In this document: positions 1 through 10,135 of the stretch, piece after piece | Layout of the letters: each line of letters starts with the position of its first letter | Numbering within the stretch: the first letter of the stretch is position 1 | NCBI RefSeq assembly: GCF_000377665.1 | Contig: NZ_KB898649.1 | Span: 248,001 to 312,000 of the forward strand | Origin: Vreelandella zhanjiangensis DSM 21076 | Lineage (GTDB): Bacteria; Pseudomonadota; Gammaproteobacteria; Pseudomonadales; Halomonadaceae | Direction of reading: 5' to 3' | DNA length: 64,000 nt | Program-made: the position numbers and the translations under genes | Notes under the pieces: generated by a model | Told to the model about the DNA's origin: nothing | The model's database searches: none | The model's input: only the letters and a program-made list of their open reading frames with translations

Positions 1-1444
1 AGGTGCTTTCCTTCCAGCCCCCACCCAGCGCCTTGAACAGCGTGGCCACGGCGGTCAGGCGCTCGCTTTGCACCTCGGCGCGGTCAAGCTTGGCTGAGAG
101 CAGCGAGCGTTCGGCATCCAGACGTTCGAGCATGCTGGTCTGGCCCTGGTCATGCATCAGCACCGCCAGATCACGGGCGCGCGAGACCGCGGCAAGCTGC
201 GCGTCCACCGCATCGACACGCTGATCGGTCAGCTCGAAATTGTTCAACGCATCGCGCACTTCGTTAAAAGCGGTGAGTACGGTCAGCCGGTACTGGGCAT
301 CGGCTTGCTCCACTTGGGATCGCGCAATCTCCACATTGGCGCGGCTGCGGCCGAAATCCAGAAGCGGGCCGACAATCGATGCCCCGAGGCCCCAGGCGCG
401 TGCGTTGTCGGTGAACAGGTCGCTGGTATCGGCGGCCACGCTGGCAATGGAGGCGTTGAGGTTGATCGAGGGAAGCCGGGCGGCTTCAGCCACGCCCACC
501 CCGGCATTGGCAGCGATCAGCGTGGCTTCGGCGGAGCGAATGTCCGGACGGCGCTGAATCAGTTCCGAGGGCAGAAGGCGCGGTAGCCGCTGGGGTTCGG
601 CAATTTCCACCAGATGCGTATCGCCGTAATCGAGCTCGCTCATCAGTTCACGTGGGGTGAGCCCCACCAGAATCGCCAGCGCCCCTTTCAGGGTTTCCAC
701 CTGCTGTTTCACTTGGGGAAGCTCGGTACGCACGCCTCGCCACTCGGCCTCGGCCTGACGAAAAGCAAGCTCGCTGATATCGCCCACGTCATAACGCAGC
801 TTCTGCAGGCGGTAGGTTTCTTCGTAGGTGGCTTCGGTCTGCTCCAGAATATCCTGCTGGTACTGGGCGCTCTTGAGGTCAAAATAGGTGGTGACCACAT
901 CGGCAATCACCCCGATTTCGGCGGCGTCCCGGGCAAACAGACTTTCGCTGAACGTGGCCAGCGCCGCTTCGCGCTGACGGGCAAGCCGCCCCCATAGGTC
1001 AAACTCGTACTCAAGGCTTCCTGCCAGAGAAAACTGATTACTGGTCGAGGTGATCAGATCCTGCACCGGCTCGATGTCGATCGGAATGGAGGCACCGGGC
1101 GTGCGCTCGCGGTTGGCCTCCAGCTGATACCCCACGCTTGGGAACAGTTCGGCATCGGCAAAGCCGAGCTGGGCGCGCGCCTCCTGAATTCGCGCCAGCT
1201 GAACGGCAAGCTCCAGATTATCCTGGGTGGCGCGCTCCACAAGCGCGGTGAGCGCCGGGTCATCGAATTGGCGCCACCAGTTGCGCCAATCCATGCGCTC
1301 GGTTTGGCTAAGCTCGATATGCTCAGGCCAGGTTTCAGGTAGCTCGAGTTCTGGCGCCTGGTAGTCCGGCCCCACCGCACAGCCACTGAGAAGTAGCGCC
1401 AGCGCGATGCCCGTCCAACGGCTTCTTGTGCATCCCTTCTTCAT
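1..1444 (-). CDS. RND efflux outer-membrane factor lipoprotein, NodT/OprM family (3' end beyond the left edge)
   Basis: The minus-strand frame is open from an ATG at 1444-1442 to the left edge, so the C-terminus lies outside the window. The start follows a clean AAGGAG box. The N-terminus is basic, then hydrophobic, and ends in LLLSGC, a lipobox with the modified cysteine at residue 22. The next residues, AVGPDYQAP, are typical of NodT-type outer-membrane factors. Later stretches rich in Ala, Gln, Glu and Arg fit the long periplasmic helices of TolC-like trimers, and LPSELIQRRPDIRSAEA is a family signature. It should form the outer-membrane exit duct of the tripartite pump whose adaptor and permease start divergently at 1619. 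The substrate cannot be told from sequence. Confidence 0.9.
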   Translation of the reverse strand, partial: MKKGCTRSRWTGIALALLLSGCAVGPDYQAPELELPETWPEHIELSQTERMDWRNWWRQFDDPALTALVERATQDNLELAVQLARIQEARAQLGFADAELFPSVGYQLEANRERTPGASIPIDIEPVQDLITSTSNQFSLAGSLEYEFDLWGRLARQREAALATFSESLFARDAAEIGVIADVVTTYFDLKSAQYQQDILEQTEATYEETYRLQKLRYDVGDISELAFRQAEAEWRGVRTELPQVKQQVETLKGALAILVGLTPRELMSELDYGDTHLVEIAEPQRLPRLLPSELIQRRPDIRSAEATLIAANAGVGVAEAARLPSINLNASIASVAADTSDLFTDNARAWGLGASIVGPLLDFGRSRANVEIARSQVEQADAQYRLTVLTAFNEVRDALNNFELTDQRVDAVDAQLAAVSRARDLAVLMHDQGQTSMLERLDAERSLLSAKLDRAEVQSERLTAVATLFKALGGGWKEST

Positions 1445-1618
1445 TAATTCTCCTTGCTTTTTATTGGCTTACCTGTGCGCCTTTATTGATTTCGCTTAAG
1501 TGTTACTCTCAATTAAAAATTTAAACGACTGTTCGCCTTTTTTCAGCCAACAACTATAGTAGGTGGCTGACGTAATAACACCATTGGGACATGTTAACCG
1601 CTTGCAGGGAGGCAGCGC
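1445..1618. promoter_or_regulatory. divergent promoter region between the outer-membrane factor and the adaptor/pump genes
   Basis: This 174-base AT-rich gap separates two divergent efflux transcription units and should carry both promoters. It includes AT-rich runs around 1505-1530 and no open frame of note. I could not pick out a convincing operator, and no regulator gene adjoins the pump genes in the window. Confidence 0.5.
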
Positions 1619-2674
1619 ATGAAGCCGGTTTTTTTAGGGATCTTTTTACTTATTGCACCGTTGATAATGGCCGGCTGCGGTGACGACGAAGAGCAGCAAG
1701 AGCGCCCCGCACAGGTAGTCAAGCTAGTAGAGGCAAGCCAGCAAGCGGTTTACCCTGGACGCCGTTTCGTGGGCCGGGTCGATGCCCGAAGCACGGTAAA
1801 CTACGCCTTTCAGGTCGGCGGACGGATCACCGAGTTTCCCGCCGTACAGGGGGCGGTAATACCCCAGGGTGAGCTGATCGCCCAATTGGACCAGACCGAC
1901 TACGCACTACAGGTGCGCGCCGCTGAAGCCGAGTATGAGCAGGCCCGGCGCAACCTGAACCGCCAGCGTAACCTACGCGCTCAGGGGGCGGTTTCCCAGG
2001 CAGCGCTCGATGCCGCCATTGCCGAGGCCGAGCGCGCCGAAACCCAGCTCGACAGCGCTCGCCAGGAACTCGCCTACACCACACTTCACGCCCCGTTTGA
2101 TGCGCTGATCGCTCGTCGTCTGGTCGAGAAATACACCACTGTCCCACCCAACACCGAAGTCGTGCGCATTCAGGATGTTTCAGAACTGCGCATTCGCTTC
2201 AATGTGCCCCAGGCATTGATGCAGCACCTGGAGAACGGCCGACACTTCAGCGCCGAGGCGGAGATTGCCACCCTCCCGGGCCAACGCATTCCGCTTGAGT
2301 ACCGCGAGCACGTCACCGAGCCCGATGACGTTGCCCAGACGTTCGAGGTCGAGTTCGCCCCGGTGGGTAATGGCATTATTGCCCTGCCCGGCACTACCGC
2401 CACGGTCTACATCCAACCGGAAGCACAGATCGATAGCCCTTTGATCACCCTGCCCAGCAGCGCCCTGGATAACGACGCAGACGGCGAGTTTCGGGTATGG
2501 GTGTTTGATCCAGACGAAGGCACGGTGGCACCGCAGCGCGTCAGCGTGGGCGAGATGGTCGACGACCAGGTAATGATTACCGCAGGCCTTGAGGCTGGCT
2601 CAAGAGTGGTGGCCACCGGCGTTCATCTGCTGCGCGATGGCATGCAGGTCAAACCGCTCGACGCCGCGCTTTAA
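1619..2674 (+). CDS. RND efflux periplasmic adaptor lipoprotein (membrane fusion protein)
   Basis: The 351-residue protein has a lipoprotein signal ending in LIMAGC (cysteine 20), which places it anchored in the inner membrane facing the periplasm. It shows the adaptor layout: a first half-lipoyl segment (FVGRVDARSTVNYAFQVGGR), an Ala/Glu/Gln/Arg-rich helical hairpin at about residues 95-150, a second half-lipoyl segment (LHAPFDALIARRLVEK), then beta-barrel and membrane-proximal domains. A GGGAGG box precedes the ATG. It ends 9 bases before the pump gene, so the two are surely co-transcribed. Its role is to bridge the pump and the outer-membrane factor. Substrate is unknown. Confidence 0.92.
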   Translation: MKPVFLGIFLLIAPLIMAGCGDDEEQQERPAQVVKLVEASQQAVYPGRRFVGRVDARSTVNYAFQVGGRITEFPAVQGAVIPQGELIAQLDQTDYALQVRAAEAEYEQARRNLNRQRNLRAQGAVSQAALDAAIAEAERAETQLDSARQELAYTTLHAPFDALIARRLVEKYTTVPPNTEVVRIQDVSELRIRFNVPQALMQHLENGRHFSAEAEIATLPGQRIPLEYREHVTEPDDVAQTFEVEFAPVGNGIIALPGTTATVYIQPEAQIDSPLITLPSSALDNDADGEFRVWVFDPDEGTVAPQRVSVGEMVDDQVMITAGLEAGSRVVATGVHLLRDGMQVKPLDAAL

Positions 2675-2683
2675 GGGGGCCGC

Positions 2684-5600
2684 ATGGATATTGCAAAACG
2701 TTCGATCGAGAAACCGATCAATACGTGGCTGATTGTGGTGATCTGCCTGCTGGGCGGCATCTGGGGATTCAATACCGTTGGCAAGCTTGAAGACCCCTCC
2801 TTTACCATTCCTTACGCCATCATTAATACCCCCTACCCTGGCGCAACCGCCGAAGAGGTAGAAGAAGAGGTTACCGAGCGCTTGGAGCGCGCGATTCAAG
2901 AGATGGAGCAGCTCGACGTGCTCGACTCCAAATCGCTGCCGGGCCGCTCGGAGATTCAGGTCGAGATCCAGGACAATTACGGCAGCGACCAACTGCCGCA
3001 GATCTGGGACGAGCTACGCAGCAAGGTCAACGATGCCCAGTCTGACTTGCCTCAGGGGGCCCTTGCATCTCAGGTGAACGACGACTTTGGCGAGGTATAC
3101 GGACTGTTTTACGCCGTCACGGCCGAAGGATTCTCCGCCCGGGAAGTACGCGATATCTCGACCTTTCTTCAGCGCGAAATACTGGCCGTACCGGGAGTAG
3201 CCCGGGTGACCACCGCCGGCGAGCGCGAAGAGAGCATCTACATCGATATCTCCAATGAGCGGCTGACGACGCTGGGCATTCCCATCGATCAGGTCATCAA
3301 CACCATCCAGACCGAGAACGCCGTGGAAGATGCCGGCACGCTCAGAACGGGCGATCGACAGGTGCGCCTGGTGGCGCGTTCCAATATCGATAGCACGACG
3401 CTTCTGGAATCCATCCGCATCGGCCGCCCCGGCACCACTGAGCAGGTCGCGCTTGCCGATATCGCGACGATTTACCGTCAGCCGTCCGATATTCCCGACC
3501 ACATCATGCACTATAACGGCGAGCCCGCCTTTACTCTGGGCATCGCCGGTATCGCCACTGAAAACATCATCGAAATCGGCGAGGCGGTTGAAGCACGCAT
3601 GGAGCAGCTGCAAAGCAGGATTCCTCTGGGCGTGGAGCTGCATCCGCTTTACGAGCAGCACAACGTGGTCAACGACGCCATCAACGACTTTCTGATCAAC
3701 TTGGCCATGTCGGTGACCATCGTGATCGCGGTGTTGTGTCTGGTCATGGGCTGGAAGGTCGGCGTAGTGGTCGGCAGTACGCTGCTGCTGACCGTGCTGG
3801 GCACGCTGTTTGTCATGGGTATTTTCAATATCGAGATGGAGCGCATATCGCTGGGCGCGCTGATTATCGCCATGGGCATGCTGGTGGATAACTCCATCGT
3901 GGTGGCCGAAGGCATGGTCACCAATATCAAGCGCGGCATGAAGGCCAAGCGCGCGGCAAGCGCTGCCGCCAAACGTACTCAGATACCGCTATTGGGCGCC
4001 ACGCTGATCGGCATCATGGCCTTCGCCGGCATTGGCCTCTCAAGCGATGTGACCGGGGAGTTCATGTTCTCCCTGTTTATCGTCATTCTCGTTTCATTAA
4101 TGCTGAGCTGGCTGCTGGCACTGACCGTGACCCCACTGTTTGGCTACTTTCTGCTGCGCAAGAAAGGTGAAGAGGAAGACGAAGAGCAAGAGCAAGAGCA
4201 AGGCGAGGAAAGCAGCGAACAGCGCGACGAAGACAACGAAGACCGCGGCTACGGCGGGATTGTCTATCGCACCTACCGGATGCTGCTGCTAGCGGCGCTT
4301 AAACTGCGCATTATCACCGTGACGGCCCTGGTGGTACTCACCGGGGTGTGCATGTGGGCATTCACATTGGTGCCGCAGTCGTTCTTTCCAGACTCCAGTA
4401 CGCCGCTTTTCTTCATCAATTACGAGTTGCCCCAGGGCACGGATATCCGCGCGACGATTCGTGATGTTGGCGAGATCGAGGCATATATTCTCGAACACGA
4501 GGATGTGGTGTCCGTGGCAAGCTTCGTGGGCCGGGGGGCGACGCGCTTCATGCTTACCTACTCCCCGGAGCAGCCCAATACCGGCTACGCGCAGTTCATC
4601 ATTCGCACCAACGAGCTTGATGCCATCGATGCGCTCGACCGGGAGTTCTACAAGGAACTCAACGAGCGCTATCCCAACGCCCAGGTACGCACTCAGCGGC
4701 TACAGTTTGGCCCCGGCGACGGCGCGGATATCGAAGCACGCTTTCAAGGCCCCTCGGCCGAGGTGTTGCGTGAGCTGGGTAACGAGGCCCGCCGGCGCAT
4801 GGCGGCCAACCCGCTGTTGATCGATGAACGTATCGACTGGCGCCAGCAGGAGTTGGTCGTGGCGCCGATCATCAACGAGCAGCGCGCGCGGATTGCCGGC
4901 GTTACCCGCGAAGATATCGCCCAGACACTGCAGTTCGCCTCCTCCGGCATTCGCGCGGGCACCTACCGCGAAGGCGAGCACTTGATTCCGATCATCGCAC
5001 GCGCCCCCCAGGCCGAGCGTGATGATGTGGCGCTTTTACGCGACCGCCAGATCTACAGCGAGGCACAGCAGCAGTTCGTGCCGATCACCCAGGTGGTCGA
5101 CGATTTTGAAATACGCGCAGAGGAAGCGCTGATTGAGCGGCGCAACCGCGTGCGAACCCTGACAGTCGGCGCCGAGCCCGACAAGGGCTATACCGCCGCC
5201 CAGGCATTTGATGCCGTGCGCTCGGAAATCGAGGCTATCGAACTGCCGCCCGGCTATACGCTTGAGTGGGGTGGCGAGCACGAGAACTCGGGCGATGCCC
5301 AGGCGTCGTTGGGCGAGCAGCTTCCGGTGAGCTTTTTGATCATGGTACTTACCTCGATTCTGCTGTTTGGCAAGCTTAGGCAGCCGTTGATCGTATGGCT
5401 GGTGGTGCCCATGTCAGTGTGCGGGGTGGTGATTGGGCTTTTAATCACCGGCCTGCCCTTCTCATTTACCGCATTGCTCGGCATGCTGAGCCTTTCGGGC
5501 ATGCTGATGAAAAACGCCATCGTCCTGGTGGACGAGATTGATGAACAGATACGCTCTGGCACCGCGCGCTTTACCGCTCTGGTGGATGCCAGCATCAGCC

Positions 5601-5797
5601 GTTTGAGGCCGGTCTTTCTGGCCGCGGGCACGACGATACTGGGCATGATTCCGCTTTTATGGGATGCATTCTTCAACAGCATGGCCGTAACCATCATGGG
5701 CGGTTTGCTGTTTGCCTCTATATTGACCTTGATTGCCGTTCCCACGTTTTATGCAATGTTCTTCAAGATCAAACGCGACGAAGTGGAGAGCCGATAG
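2684..5797 (+). CDS. RND superfamily efflux permease (AcrB-like, HAE1-type)
   Basis: At 1037 residues it has the full family length, with twelve expected membrane segments and two large periplasmic loops. It carries AMGMLVDNSIVV (TM4 proton-relay Asp) and the matching second-half motif SGMLMKNAIVLVDE. Such pumps expel drugs, detergents or metabolites using the proton gradient together with the adaptor and outer-membrane factor. A GGGGG-rich ribosome site lies before the ATG. The odd feature is a low-complexity acidic stretch at about residues 496-523, where AcrB has its cytoplasmic linker between the two membrane halves. Which sub-branch it belongs to and what it exports remain open. Confidence 0.93.
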   Translation: MDIAKRSIEKPINTWLIVVICLLGGIWGFNTVGKLEDPSFTIPYAIINTPYPGATAEEVEEEVTERLERAIQEMEQLDVLDSKSLPGRSEIQVEIQDNYGSDQLPQIWDELRSKVNDAQSDLPQGALASQVNDDFGEVYGLFYAVTAEGFSAREVRDISTFLQREILAVPGVARVTTAGEREESIYIDISNERLTTLGIPIDQVINTIQTENAVEDAGTLRTGDRQVRLVARSNIDSTTLLESIRIGRPGTTEQVALADIATIYRQPSDIPDHIMHYNGEPAFTLGIAGIATENIIEIGEAVEARMEQLQSRIPLGVELHPLYEQHNVVNDAINDFLINLAMSVTIVIAVLCLVMGWKVGVVVGSTLLLTVLGTLFVMGIFNIEMERISLGALIIAMGMLVDNSIVVAEGMVTNIKRGMKAKRAASAAAKRTQIPLLGATLIGIMAFAGIGLSSDVTGEFMFSLFIVILVSLMLSWLLALTVTPLFGYFLLRKKGEEEDEEQEQEQGEESSEQRDEDNEDRGYGGIVYRTYRMLLLAALKLRIITVTALVVLTGVCMWAFTLVPQSFFPDSSTPLFFINYELPQGTDIRATIRDVGEIEAYILEHEDVVSVASFVGRGATRFMLTYSPEQPNTGYAQFIIRTNELDAIDALDREFYKELNERYPNAQVRTQRLQFGPGDGADIEARFQGPSAEVLRELGNEARRRMAANPLLIDERIDWRQQELVVAPIINEQRARIAGVTREDIAQTLQFASSGIRAGTYREGEHLIPIIARAPQAERDDVALLRDRQIYSEAQQQFVPITQVVDDFEIRAEEALIERRNRVRTLTVGAEPDKGYTAAQAFDAVRSEIEAIELPPGYTLEWGGEHENSGDAQASLGEQLPVSFLIMVLTSILLFGKLRQPLIVWLVVPMSVCGVVIGLLITGLPFSFTALLGMLSLSGMLMKNAIVLVDEIDEQIRSGTARFTALVDASISRLRPVFLAAGTTILGMIPLLWDAFFNSMAVTIMGGLLFASILTLIAVPTFYAMFFKIKRDEVESR

Positions 5798-5870
5798 CCT
5801 TACGGGGCGGCATTGCCTGAGAGAGCACCGGCATACGCTATACTAGGTTTCATTCAGAGGCCTACGCTGG

Positions 5871-5911
5871 GCTAACCACGTGAAGTGCACTGCACGTGGT
5901 TAGCTTTTATT
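5871..5911 (+). terminator. rho-independent terminator after the RND permease
   Basis: A perfect 12-bp inverted repeat, GCTAACCACGTG (5871-5882) against CACGTGGTTAGC (5893-5904), is followed at once by TTTTATT. It lies about 75 bases after the permease stop codon. Confidence 0.88.
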
Positions 5912-6027
5912 GAGCAAGACGTTTTTTTACCAACCGTTTTTATCAACCGCTTCTATCAACATAGAGTAATAAAACTACGCAATTGGTTCTGTTACGCTTT
6001 TAAAACTCTTAATTTCGCGTATTAGTA

Positions 6028-6042
6028 TGTAAAATAACTACA
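6028..6042. promoter_or_regulatory. HexR-like operator upstream of edd
   Basis: TGTAAAATAACTACA fits the 15-base TGTA-N7-TACA pattern known for HexR, the keto-deoxy-phosphogluconate-responsive repressor of Entner-Doudoroff genes in gammaproteobacteria. It sits 35 bases before the edd start, a position suited to repression. The same pattern precedes zwf, gap/pyk and pgi in this window, which strengthens the call. Confidence 0.72.
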
Positions 6043-6076
6043 CAAATCGTGCAGTTTCTATCATGCAGAGGTCCTT

Positions 6077-7969
6077 ATGCCGAGCCCAACACCTGCTACG
6101 TTAAATACCACCGTCGCCGAGGTTACTCAACGTATACGCGAGCGTTCCCGGCAGCGGCGTGCGCTTTACGAAGCGCATATGGCCGACCAGCATAAGCAAG
6201 GCGTGCACCGTGGTGAGCTTTCCTGCGGAAACCTGGCGCACGGCTTTGCCGGTTGTGACGTACCTACCGATAAAGGCCGCCTCAAGTTAACCAATAGCGC
6301 CAACGTGGGCATCGTATCGTCGTATAACGATATGCTGTCAGCCCATCGGCCCTTTGAAGATTACCCCGCGGTTATTAAAGAAGCCGCACGTGGCATGGGT
6401 TCAACCGCCCAGTTTGCCGGCGGCGTGCCCGCCATGTGCGACGGCGTGACCCAGGGCCAGCCCGGCATGGAGCTATCGCTTTTCTCCCGCGATGTGATTG
6501 CCATGGCAACAGCCGTCGCGCTTTCCCACAACATGTTCGATGCGACGCTGTATCTGGGGATCTGCGACAAGATCGTGCCTGGGCTATTTATTGGTGCCGC
6601 GCGCTTTGGCCATCTACCGGCCATCTTTGTGCCTGGCGGGCCGATGACGACCGGCCTGCCCAACGATGAAAAAGCCCGGGTGCGCCAGCTCTATGCGGAA
6701 GGCAAGGTTGGCCGTGACGAACTGCTGGAAGCCGAATCCCAGTCGTACCACAGCCCTGGCACCTGCACCTTCTATGGCACCGCCAACTCCAACCAGCTGA
6801 TGATGGAAATGATGGGCCTGCACCTGCCCGGCGCGTCGTTTGTTAACCCCGGCACACCTTTGCGTGAAGCACTCACCCGCTACGCCACCGAGCAGGCGAT
6901 TCGCAATACCGAGCAGAGCGGCAACTATCGCCCGTTCTACAAGCAGATCGACGAACGTGCCATCGTCAATGCCATGGTCGGCCTGCTGGCCTCCGGCGGC
7001 TCTACCAACCATACGTTGCACCTGGTCGCCATGGCGGCGGCGGCGGGTATTACCATCAACTGGGATGACTTCACCGAGCTTTCAGCGGTAGTGCCCAGCA
7101 TGACGCGTATCTACCCCAACGGCCAGGCGGATGTGAACCACTTCCAGGCGGCCGGCGGCATGAGCCTGCTGATTCGCGAGCTGCTTCAAGCCGGGCTTAT
7201 GCATGGCGACATCCCCACGGTGTTTGGCACCGACATGAGCGCCTACACCCAGGAGCCTTTCCTTGAAGACGGCAAGCTCACCTGGCGCGAAGGGCCTGAA
7301 TCAAGCCTTGATTCAGAGGTACTCCGCCCGGTCAGCAATCCCTTCTCACCCACCGGCGGGCTTACCGTACTGGACGGCAACCTGGGTCGGGGCGTGATCA
7401 AGATTTCCGCCGTCAAGCAGGCCCACCGCATTGTGGAAGCGCCGGTTCAGCTATTTGATGACCAAAACCAGGTCAAAGCGGCGTTTGAATCCGGCCAGCT
7501 GGATCGCGATGTGATCGTCGTGGTGCGCTTCCAGGGCCCTAAAGCCAACGGCATGCCCGAACTTCACAAGCTCACGCCGTTTCTGGGCGTGTTGCAGGAC
7601 AAGGGCTTTAAAGTTGCCCTGGTCACCGATGGCCGTATGTCGGGCGCATCGGGCAAAGTGCCTGCGGCCATTCATGTAACGCCGGAGGCGGTTGATCGCG
7701 GGCCATTATCCAAGCTTCAGGATGGCGATATCGTGCGCCTGGATGCCGAAACCGGCGAGCTGAACGTGCTGGTGGATGCCGCCACGTTCAATGCCCGCCC
7801 CTGTGCACAGGTCAATCTTGAACACAGTCACTTCGGCATGGGCCGTGAACTATTTGGCGGCTTCCGCCACCTGGCGACCAAAGCCGAAGAAGGGGCTGGT
7901 GTGTTTGGCGGCTTCGAAGCCGAAGTGCTGTCGCGCGAGCTTGAAAAAATCGAGCAGGAGGACCAATGA
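6077..7969 (+). CDS. edd: 6-phosphogluconate dehydratase
   Basis: The enzyme converts 6-phosphogluconate to 2-keto-3-deoxy-6-phosphogluconate in the cytoplasm, the first committed step of the Entner-Doudoroff pathway. The 630-residue protein matches the IlvD/Edd family. Iron-sulfur cluster cysteines are visible in AMCDGVTQG (C121), GICDKIVPG (C163) and [13 protein letters not shown] (C230), and [12 protein letters not shown] marks the C-terminal domain. At about 630 residues with this spacing it is Edd rather than the shorter IlvD. The stop overlaps the glk start by four bases (ATGA), so glk and probably the fructokinase are co-transcribed. A HexR-like site lies upstream. Confidence 0.96.
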   Translation: MPSPTPATLNTTVAEVTQRIRERSRQRRALYEAHMADQHKQGVHRGELSCGNLAHGFAGCDVPTDKGRLKLTNSANVGIVSSYNDMLSAHRPFEDYPAVIKEAARGMGSTAQFAGGVPAMCDGVTQGQPGMELSLFSRDVIAMATAVALSHNMFDATLYLGICDKIVPGLFIGAARFGHLPAIFVPGGPMTTGLPNDEKARVRQLYAEGKVGRDELLEAESQSYHSPGTCTFYGTANSNQLMMEMMGLHLPGASFVNPGTPLREALTRYATEQAIRNTEQSGNYRPFYKQIDERAIVNAMVGLLASGGSTNHTLHLVAMAAAAGITINWDDFTELSAVVPSMTRIYPNGQADVNHFQAAGGMSLLIRELLQAGLMHGDIPTVFGTDMSAYTQEPFLEDGKLTWREGPESSLDSEVLRPVSNPFSPTGGLTVLDGNLGRGVIKISAVKQAHRIVEAPVQLFDDQNQVKAAFESGQLDRDVIVVVRFQGPKANGMPELHKLTPFLGVLQDKGFKVALVTDGRMSGASGKVPAAIHVTPEAVDRGPLSKLQDGDIVRLDAETGELNVLVDAATFNARPCAQVNLEHSHFGMGRELFGGFRHLATKAEEGAGVFGGFEAEVLSRELEKIEQEDQ

Positions 7970-8934
7970 GCCGACCCGCTCTCATTGGCGATATCGGGGG
8001 AACTAACGCTCGTTTCGCGTTAGTAACCCCGGGGCAAACGGCCCCCCAGCAGATTATCAATTTGCCCTGCGCCGACTATCCCGGCGTGGTCGAAGCCGTT
8101 CAAGACTACTTGACCCAGGTGGGCGCTACAGGCAATAACGCGCCCACCGAAGCCTGTTTGGCGTTTGCCTGCCCGGTACACGCCGAGCAGGTCAAAATGA
8201 CCAACAACCACTGGCAGTTTTTAAAAAGCGAGGTTCAGCAGGCGCTGAACCTGTCACTTTTTAAGGTCATTAATGACTTTACTGCACAGGCGCTCGGCAT
8301 TCCCCACGTGCCGGATCAGGATCTGGTGGAAGTAAAGGCCGGCACCACCCAAGCGCATGCCTCGCGTTTGGTGATCGGCCCGGGTACAGGATTGGGGGTC
8401 GCGGGCGTATTTCCTGGGCTGCACGCCTGGATCCCGCTACCTACGGAAGGCGGCCACGTGACGTTTGCGCCCACCGACACCTACGAGCGTAAGCTGCTTG
8501 ATGAGCTGCACAAGCACTATTCACGCGTAAGTGTAGAACGCATGCTGTGCGGCCAGGGAATCGTGGATCTTTATGCCGCGCACTGTGCCCTTGATGGCGT
8601 AGCGTCAGGTTTTACCACCGCGGCCGAAGTCACTCAGGCCGCCAACCAAGGTGATGAAATCGCTTGCCGGACACTGCTGCGGTTTCTAAAAATCCTGGGC
8701 GATGTATGCGGCGACGCAACGCTGACCATGGGCGCGCGCGGCGGGGTTTATCTATGTGGCGGCATCATTCCCCGCCTGCTGGACTGGCTGCCGAAAAGCG
8801 AACTCTGCAGCGCGTTTATCAATAAAGGCCGCATGGGTTCCTATAACGTTGATATCCCCATATGGGTCGTCACCGCTCCCTGGACCGGTTTATTGGGCGC
8901 GGCTGAAGCGCTGCACAACGAAGAAGTGTTTTAA
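7966..8934 (+). CDS. glk: glucokinase
   Basis: It phosphorylates cytoplasmic glucose with ATP to glucose-6-phosphate, feeding Zwf, Pgl, Edd and Eda. The 322-residue protein is of the non-ROK bacterial glucokinase family: [14 protein letters not shown] (residues 6-19, phosphate loop), [23 protein letters not shown] (catalytic Asp) and GPGTGLGV. The start overlaps the edd stop codon by four bases, which indicates translational coupling. There is no sign of a fused regulator domain. Confidence 0.95.
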   Translation: MSRPALIGDIGGTNARFALVTPGQTAPQQIINLPCADYPGVVEAVQDYLTQVGATGNNAPTEACLAFACPVHAEQVKMTNNHWQFLKSEVQQALNLSLFKVINDFTAQALGIPHVPDQDLVEVKAGTTQAHASRLVIGPGTGLGVAGVFPGLHAWIPLPTEGGHVTFAPTDTYERKLLDELHKHYSRVSVERMLCGQGIVDLYAAHCALDGVASGFTTAAEVTQAANQGDEIACRTLLRFLKILGDVCGDATLTMGARGGVYLCGGIIPRLLDWLPKSELCSAFINKGRMGSYNVDIPIWVVTAPWTGLLGAAEALHNEEVF

Positions 8935-8994
8935 CACCCAGGCCAACACCTAAAATCAAACGTCTAATAACTAATATAACAACAAGGAACGCCC

Positions 8995-9957
8995 ATGATT
9001 TCTGTGATTACCTTTGGCGAAGCGCTCGTCGATATGCTCTCTAGCCGCCTGGGGGATACACACGATCATCAGGAAACCTTCACCCCCTACGCTGGCGGCG
9101 CACCCGCTAATGTGGCGGTTGCCTGTGCTCGTCTGGGAGTACCCAGCCGCTTTTTAGGCATGGTGGGCGATGACACGTTTGGCCACTTTCTGATTCGCGA
9201 ACTGGATGGTCACGGCGTCAATACCCACGGCGTTGTGCTGACCAAAGCAGCCCGTACGGCGCTCGCCTTTGTCTCACGTGATGCTCAGGGCGAGCGCACC
9301 TTTGATTTCTACCGCCCACCGGCTGCCGACCTGCTCTACCGCCTTCATCATTTGCCCCAAGGGATATTTGAAAAACCGGCCATTGTTCACCTATGCAGCA
9401 ATAGCCTCACCGACCCAGAAATTGCCGAAACCACTCTTGCTCTGGCAAAAATGGCCAAGCAGTCGGGCTGCCTGGTTAGCGTGGATGCCAACCTGCGGCA
9501 TAACTTATGGGCAGATGCCGCGGCCGATACGGGCTTGGTGACCCAGCTTTTAGACACTGCAGAGCTGCTTAAGGTATCTCTTGAGGAGCTTGACTACCTG
9601 CGCGGCGAGCAGACTCAGGATGCGTGGCTGGCTCAGCGCCTGGATGCTGGCGTAAAGGTCATTCTTATTACTGACGGCCCGAATGACGTTGTGCTCAAAA
9701 GCGCCGCCCTCGAACAGCGCATTGCGCCGCCCAGCGTACAGGCCGTCGATACGACAGCGGGTGGCGACGCCTTTATTGGCGGCCTGCTGGCAGAGCTCTC
9801 CCGGTATGGAATTGCACACGGCTGGCATGAAGATCATGCCTTCCTAAACGCGGCGGTGGCGTTAGCCTGCCGCTGCGGCGCGCACGCCGTTACCCGCCCG
9901 GGCGCCTATGCCGCCTTGCCTACCCAAAAAGATATTGACGCACTGCGGGCGCTTTAA
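8995..9957 (+). CDS. fructokinase-type PfkB/ribokinase-family sugar kinase
   Basis: The 320-residue protein has the two PfkB signatures: an N-terminal GGAPANVAVACARLG and a C-terminal DTTAGGDAFIGGLLAEL whose Asp is the catalytic base. TFDFYRPPAADLLY is common in bacterial fructokinases, so phosphorylation of fructose at C6 is my preferred reading. 2-keto-3-deoxygluconate kinase is the main alternative, given the Entner-Doudoroff setting. It starts 60 bases after glk with its own AAGGA box and is probably in the edd-glk operon. The fructose PTS elsewhere in the window makes fructose-1-phosphate, so this enzyme would handle unphosphorylated fructose, for example from sucrose. Confidence 0.85.
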   Translation: MISVITFGEALVDMLSSRLGDTHDHQETFTPYAGGAPANVAVACARLGVPSRFLGMVGDDTFGHFLIRELDGHGVNTHGVVLTKAARTALAFVSRDAQGERTFDFYRPPAADLLYRLHHLPQGIFEKPAIVHLCSNSLTDPEIAETTLALAKMAKQSGCLVSVDANLRHNLWADAAADTGLVTQLLDTAELLKVSLEELDYLRGEQTQDAWLAQRLDAGVKVILITDGPNDVVLKSAALEQRIAPPSVQAVDTTAGGDAFIGGLLAELSRYGIAHGWHEDHAFLNAAVALACRCGAHAVTRPGAYAALPTQKDIDALRAL

Positions 9958-9980
9958 AGCGCCCTGTCTAGACCGACCGT

Positions 9981-10040
9981 CCATAACAGCTGTTCATAAC
10001 AACTGTTCATAACACCGGTTCATCTTAACTGTTCCTAACC
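9981..10040 (+). repeat. degenerate tandem repeat of about 14 bases upstream of dgoR
   Basis: Four imperfect copies of a unit like ACTGTTCATAACA follow one another between the fructokinase stop and the dgoR promoter. The spacing is 13-15 bases and the copies drift. No transposon or coding meaning is evident. It may be a multi-copy regulator-binding region or a decayed repeat. Confidence 0.45.
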
Positions 10041-10080
10041 ACTTGCAGCTCTTTGCATACCAACTTTCGTCTGCTTGTTA

Positions 10081-10095
10081 AAATGTCAGACATTT
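10081..10095. promoter_or_regulatory. probable DgoR operator (perfect 15-base palindrome)
   Basis: AAATGTCAGACATTT is a perfect palindrome around one central base, 40 bases before the start of the GntR-family gene. The same core, ATGTC-N-GACAT, recurs before the SSS symporter gene at 16412-16422. Short palindromes of this form are typical targets of FadR-subfamily GntR regulators, so autoregulation of the galactonate operon is likely. Confidence 0.65.
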
Positions 10096-10135
10096 AATAA
10101 GCTCTAGGCATGATCGTCATTTACTGAGACATGCC

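Noticed and set aside
3014..3661. Long minus-strand open frame inside the RND permease gene
   Set aside because: It is a shadow of the GC-rich permease gene, with no recognisable domain and no ribosome site.
9981..10040. CRISPR-like direct repeats
   Set aside because: The units are about 14 bases, drift in sequence and have no spacers of constant length. No cas genes are nearby.
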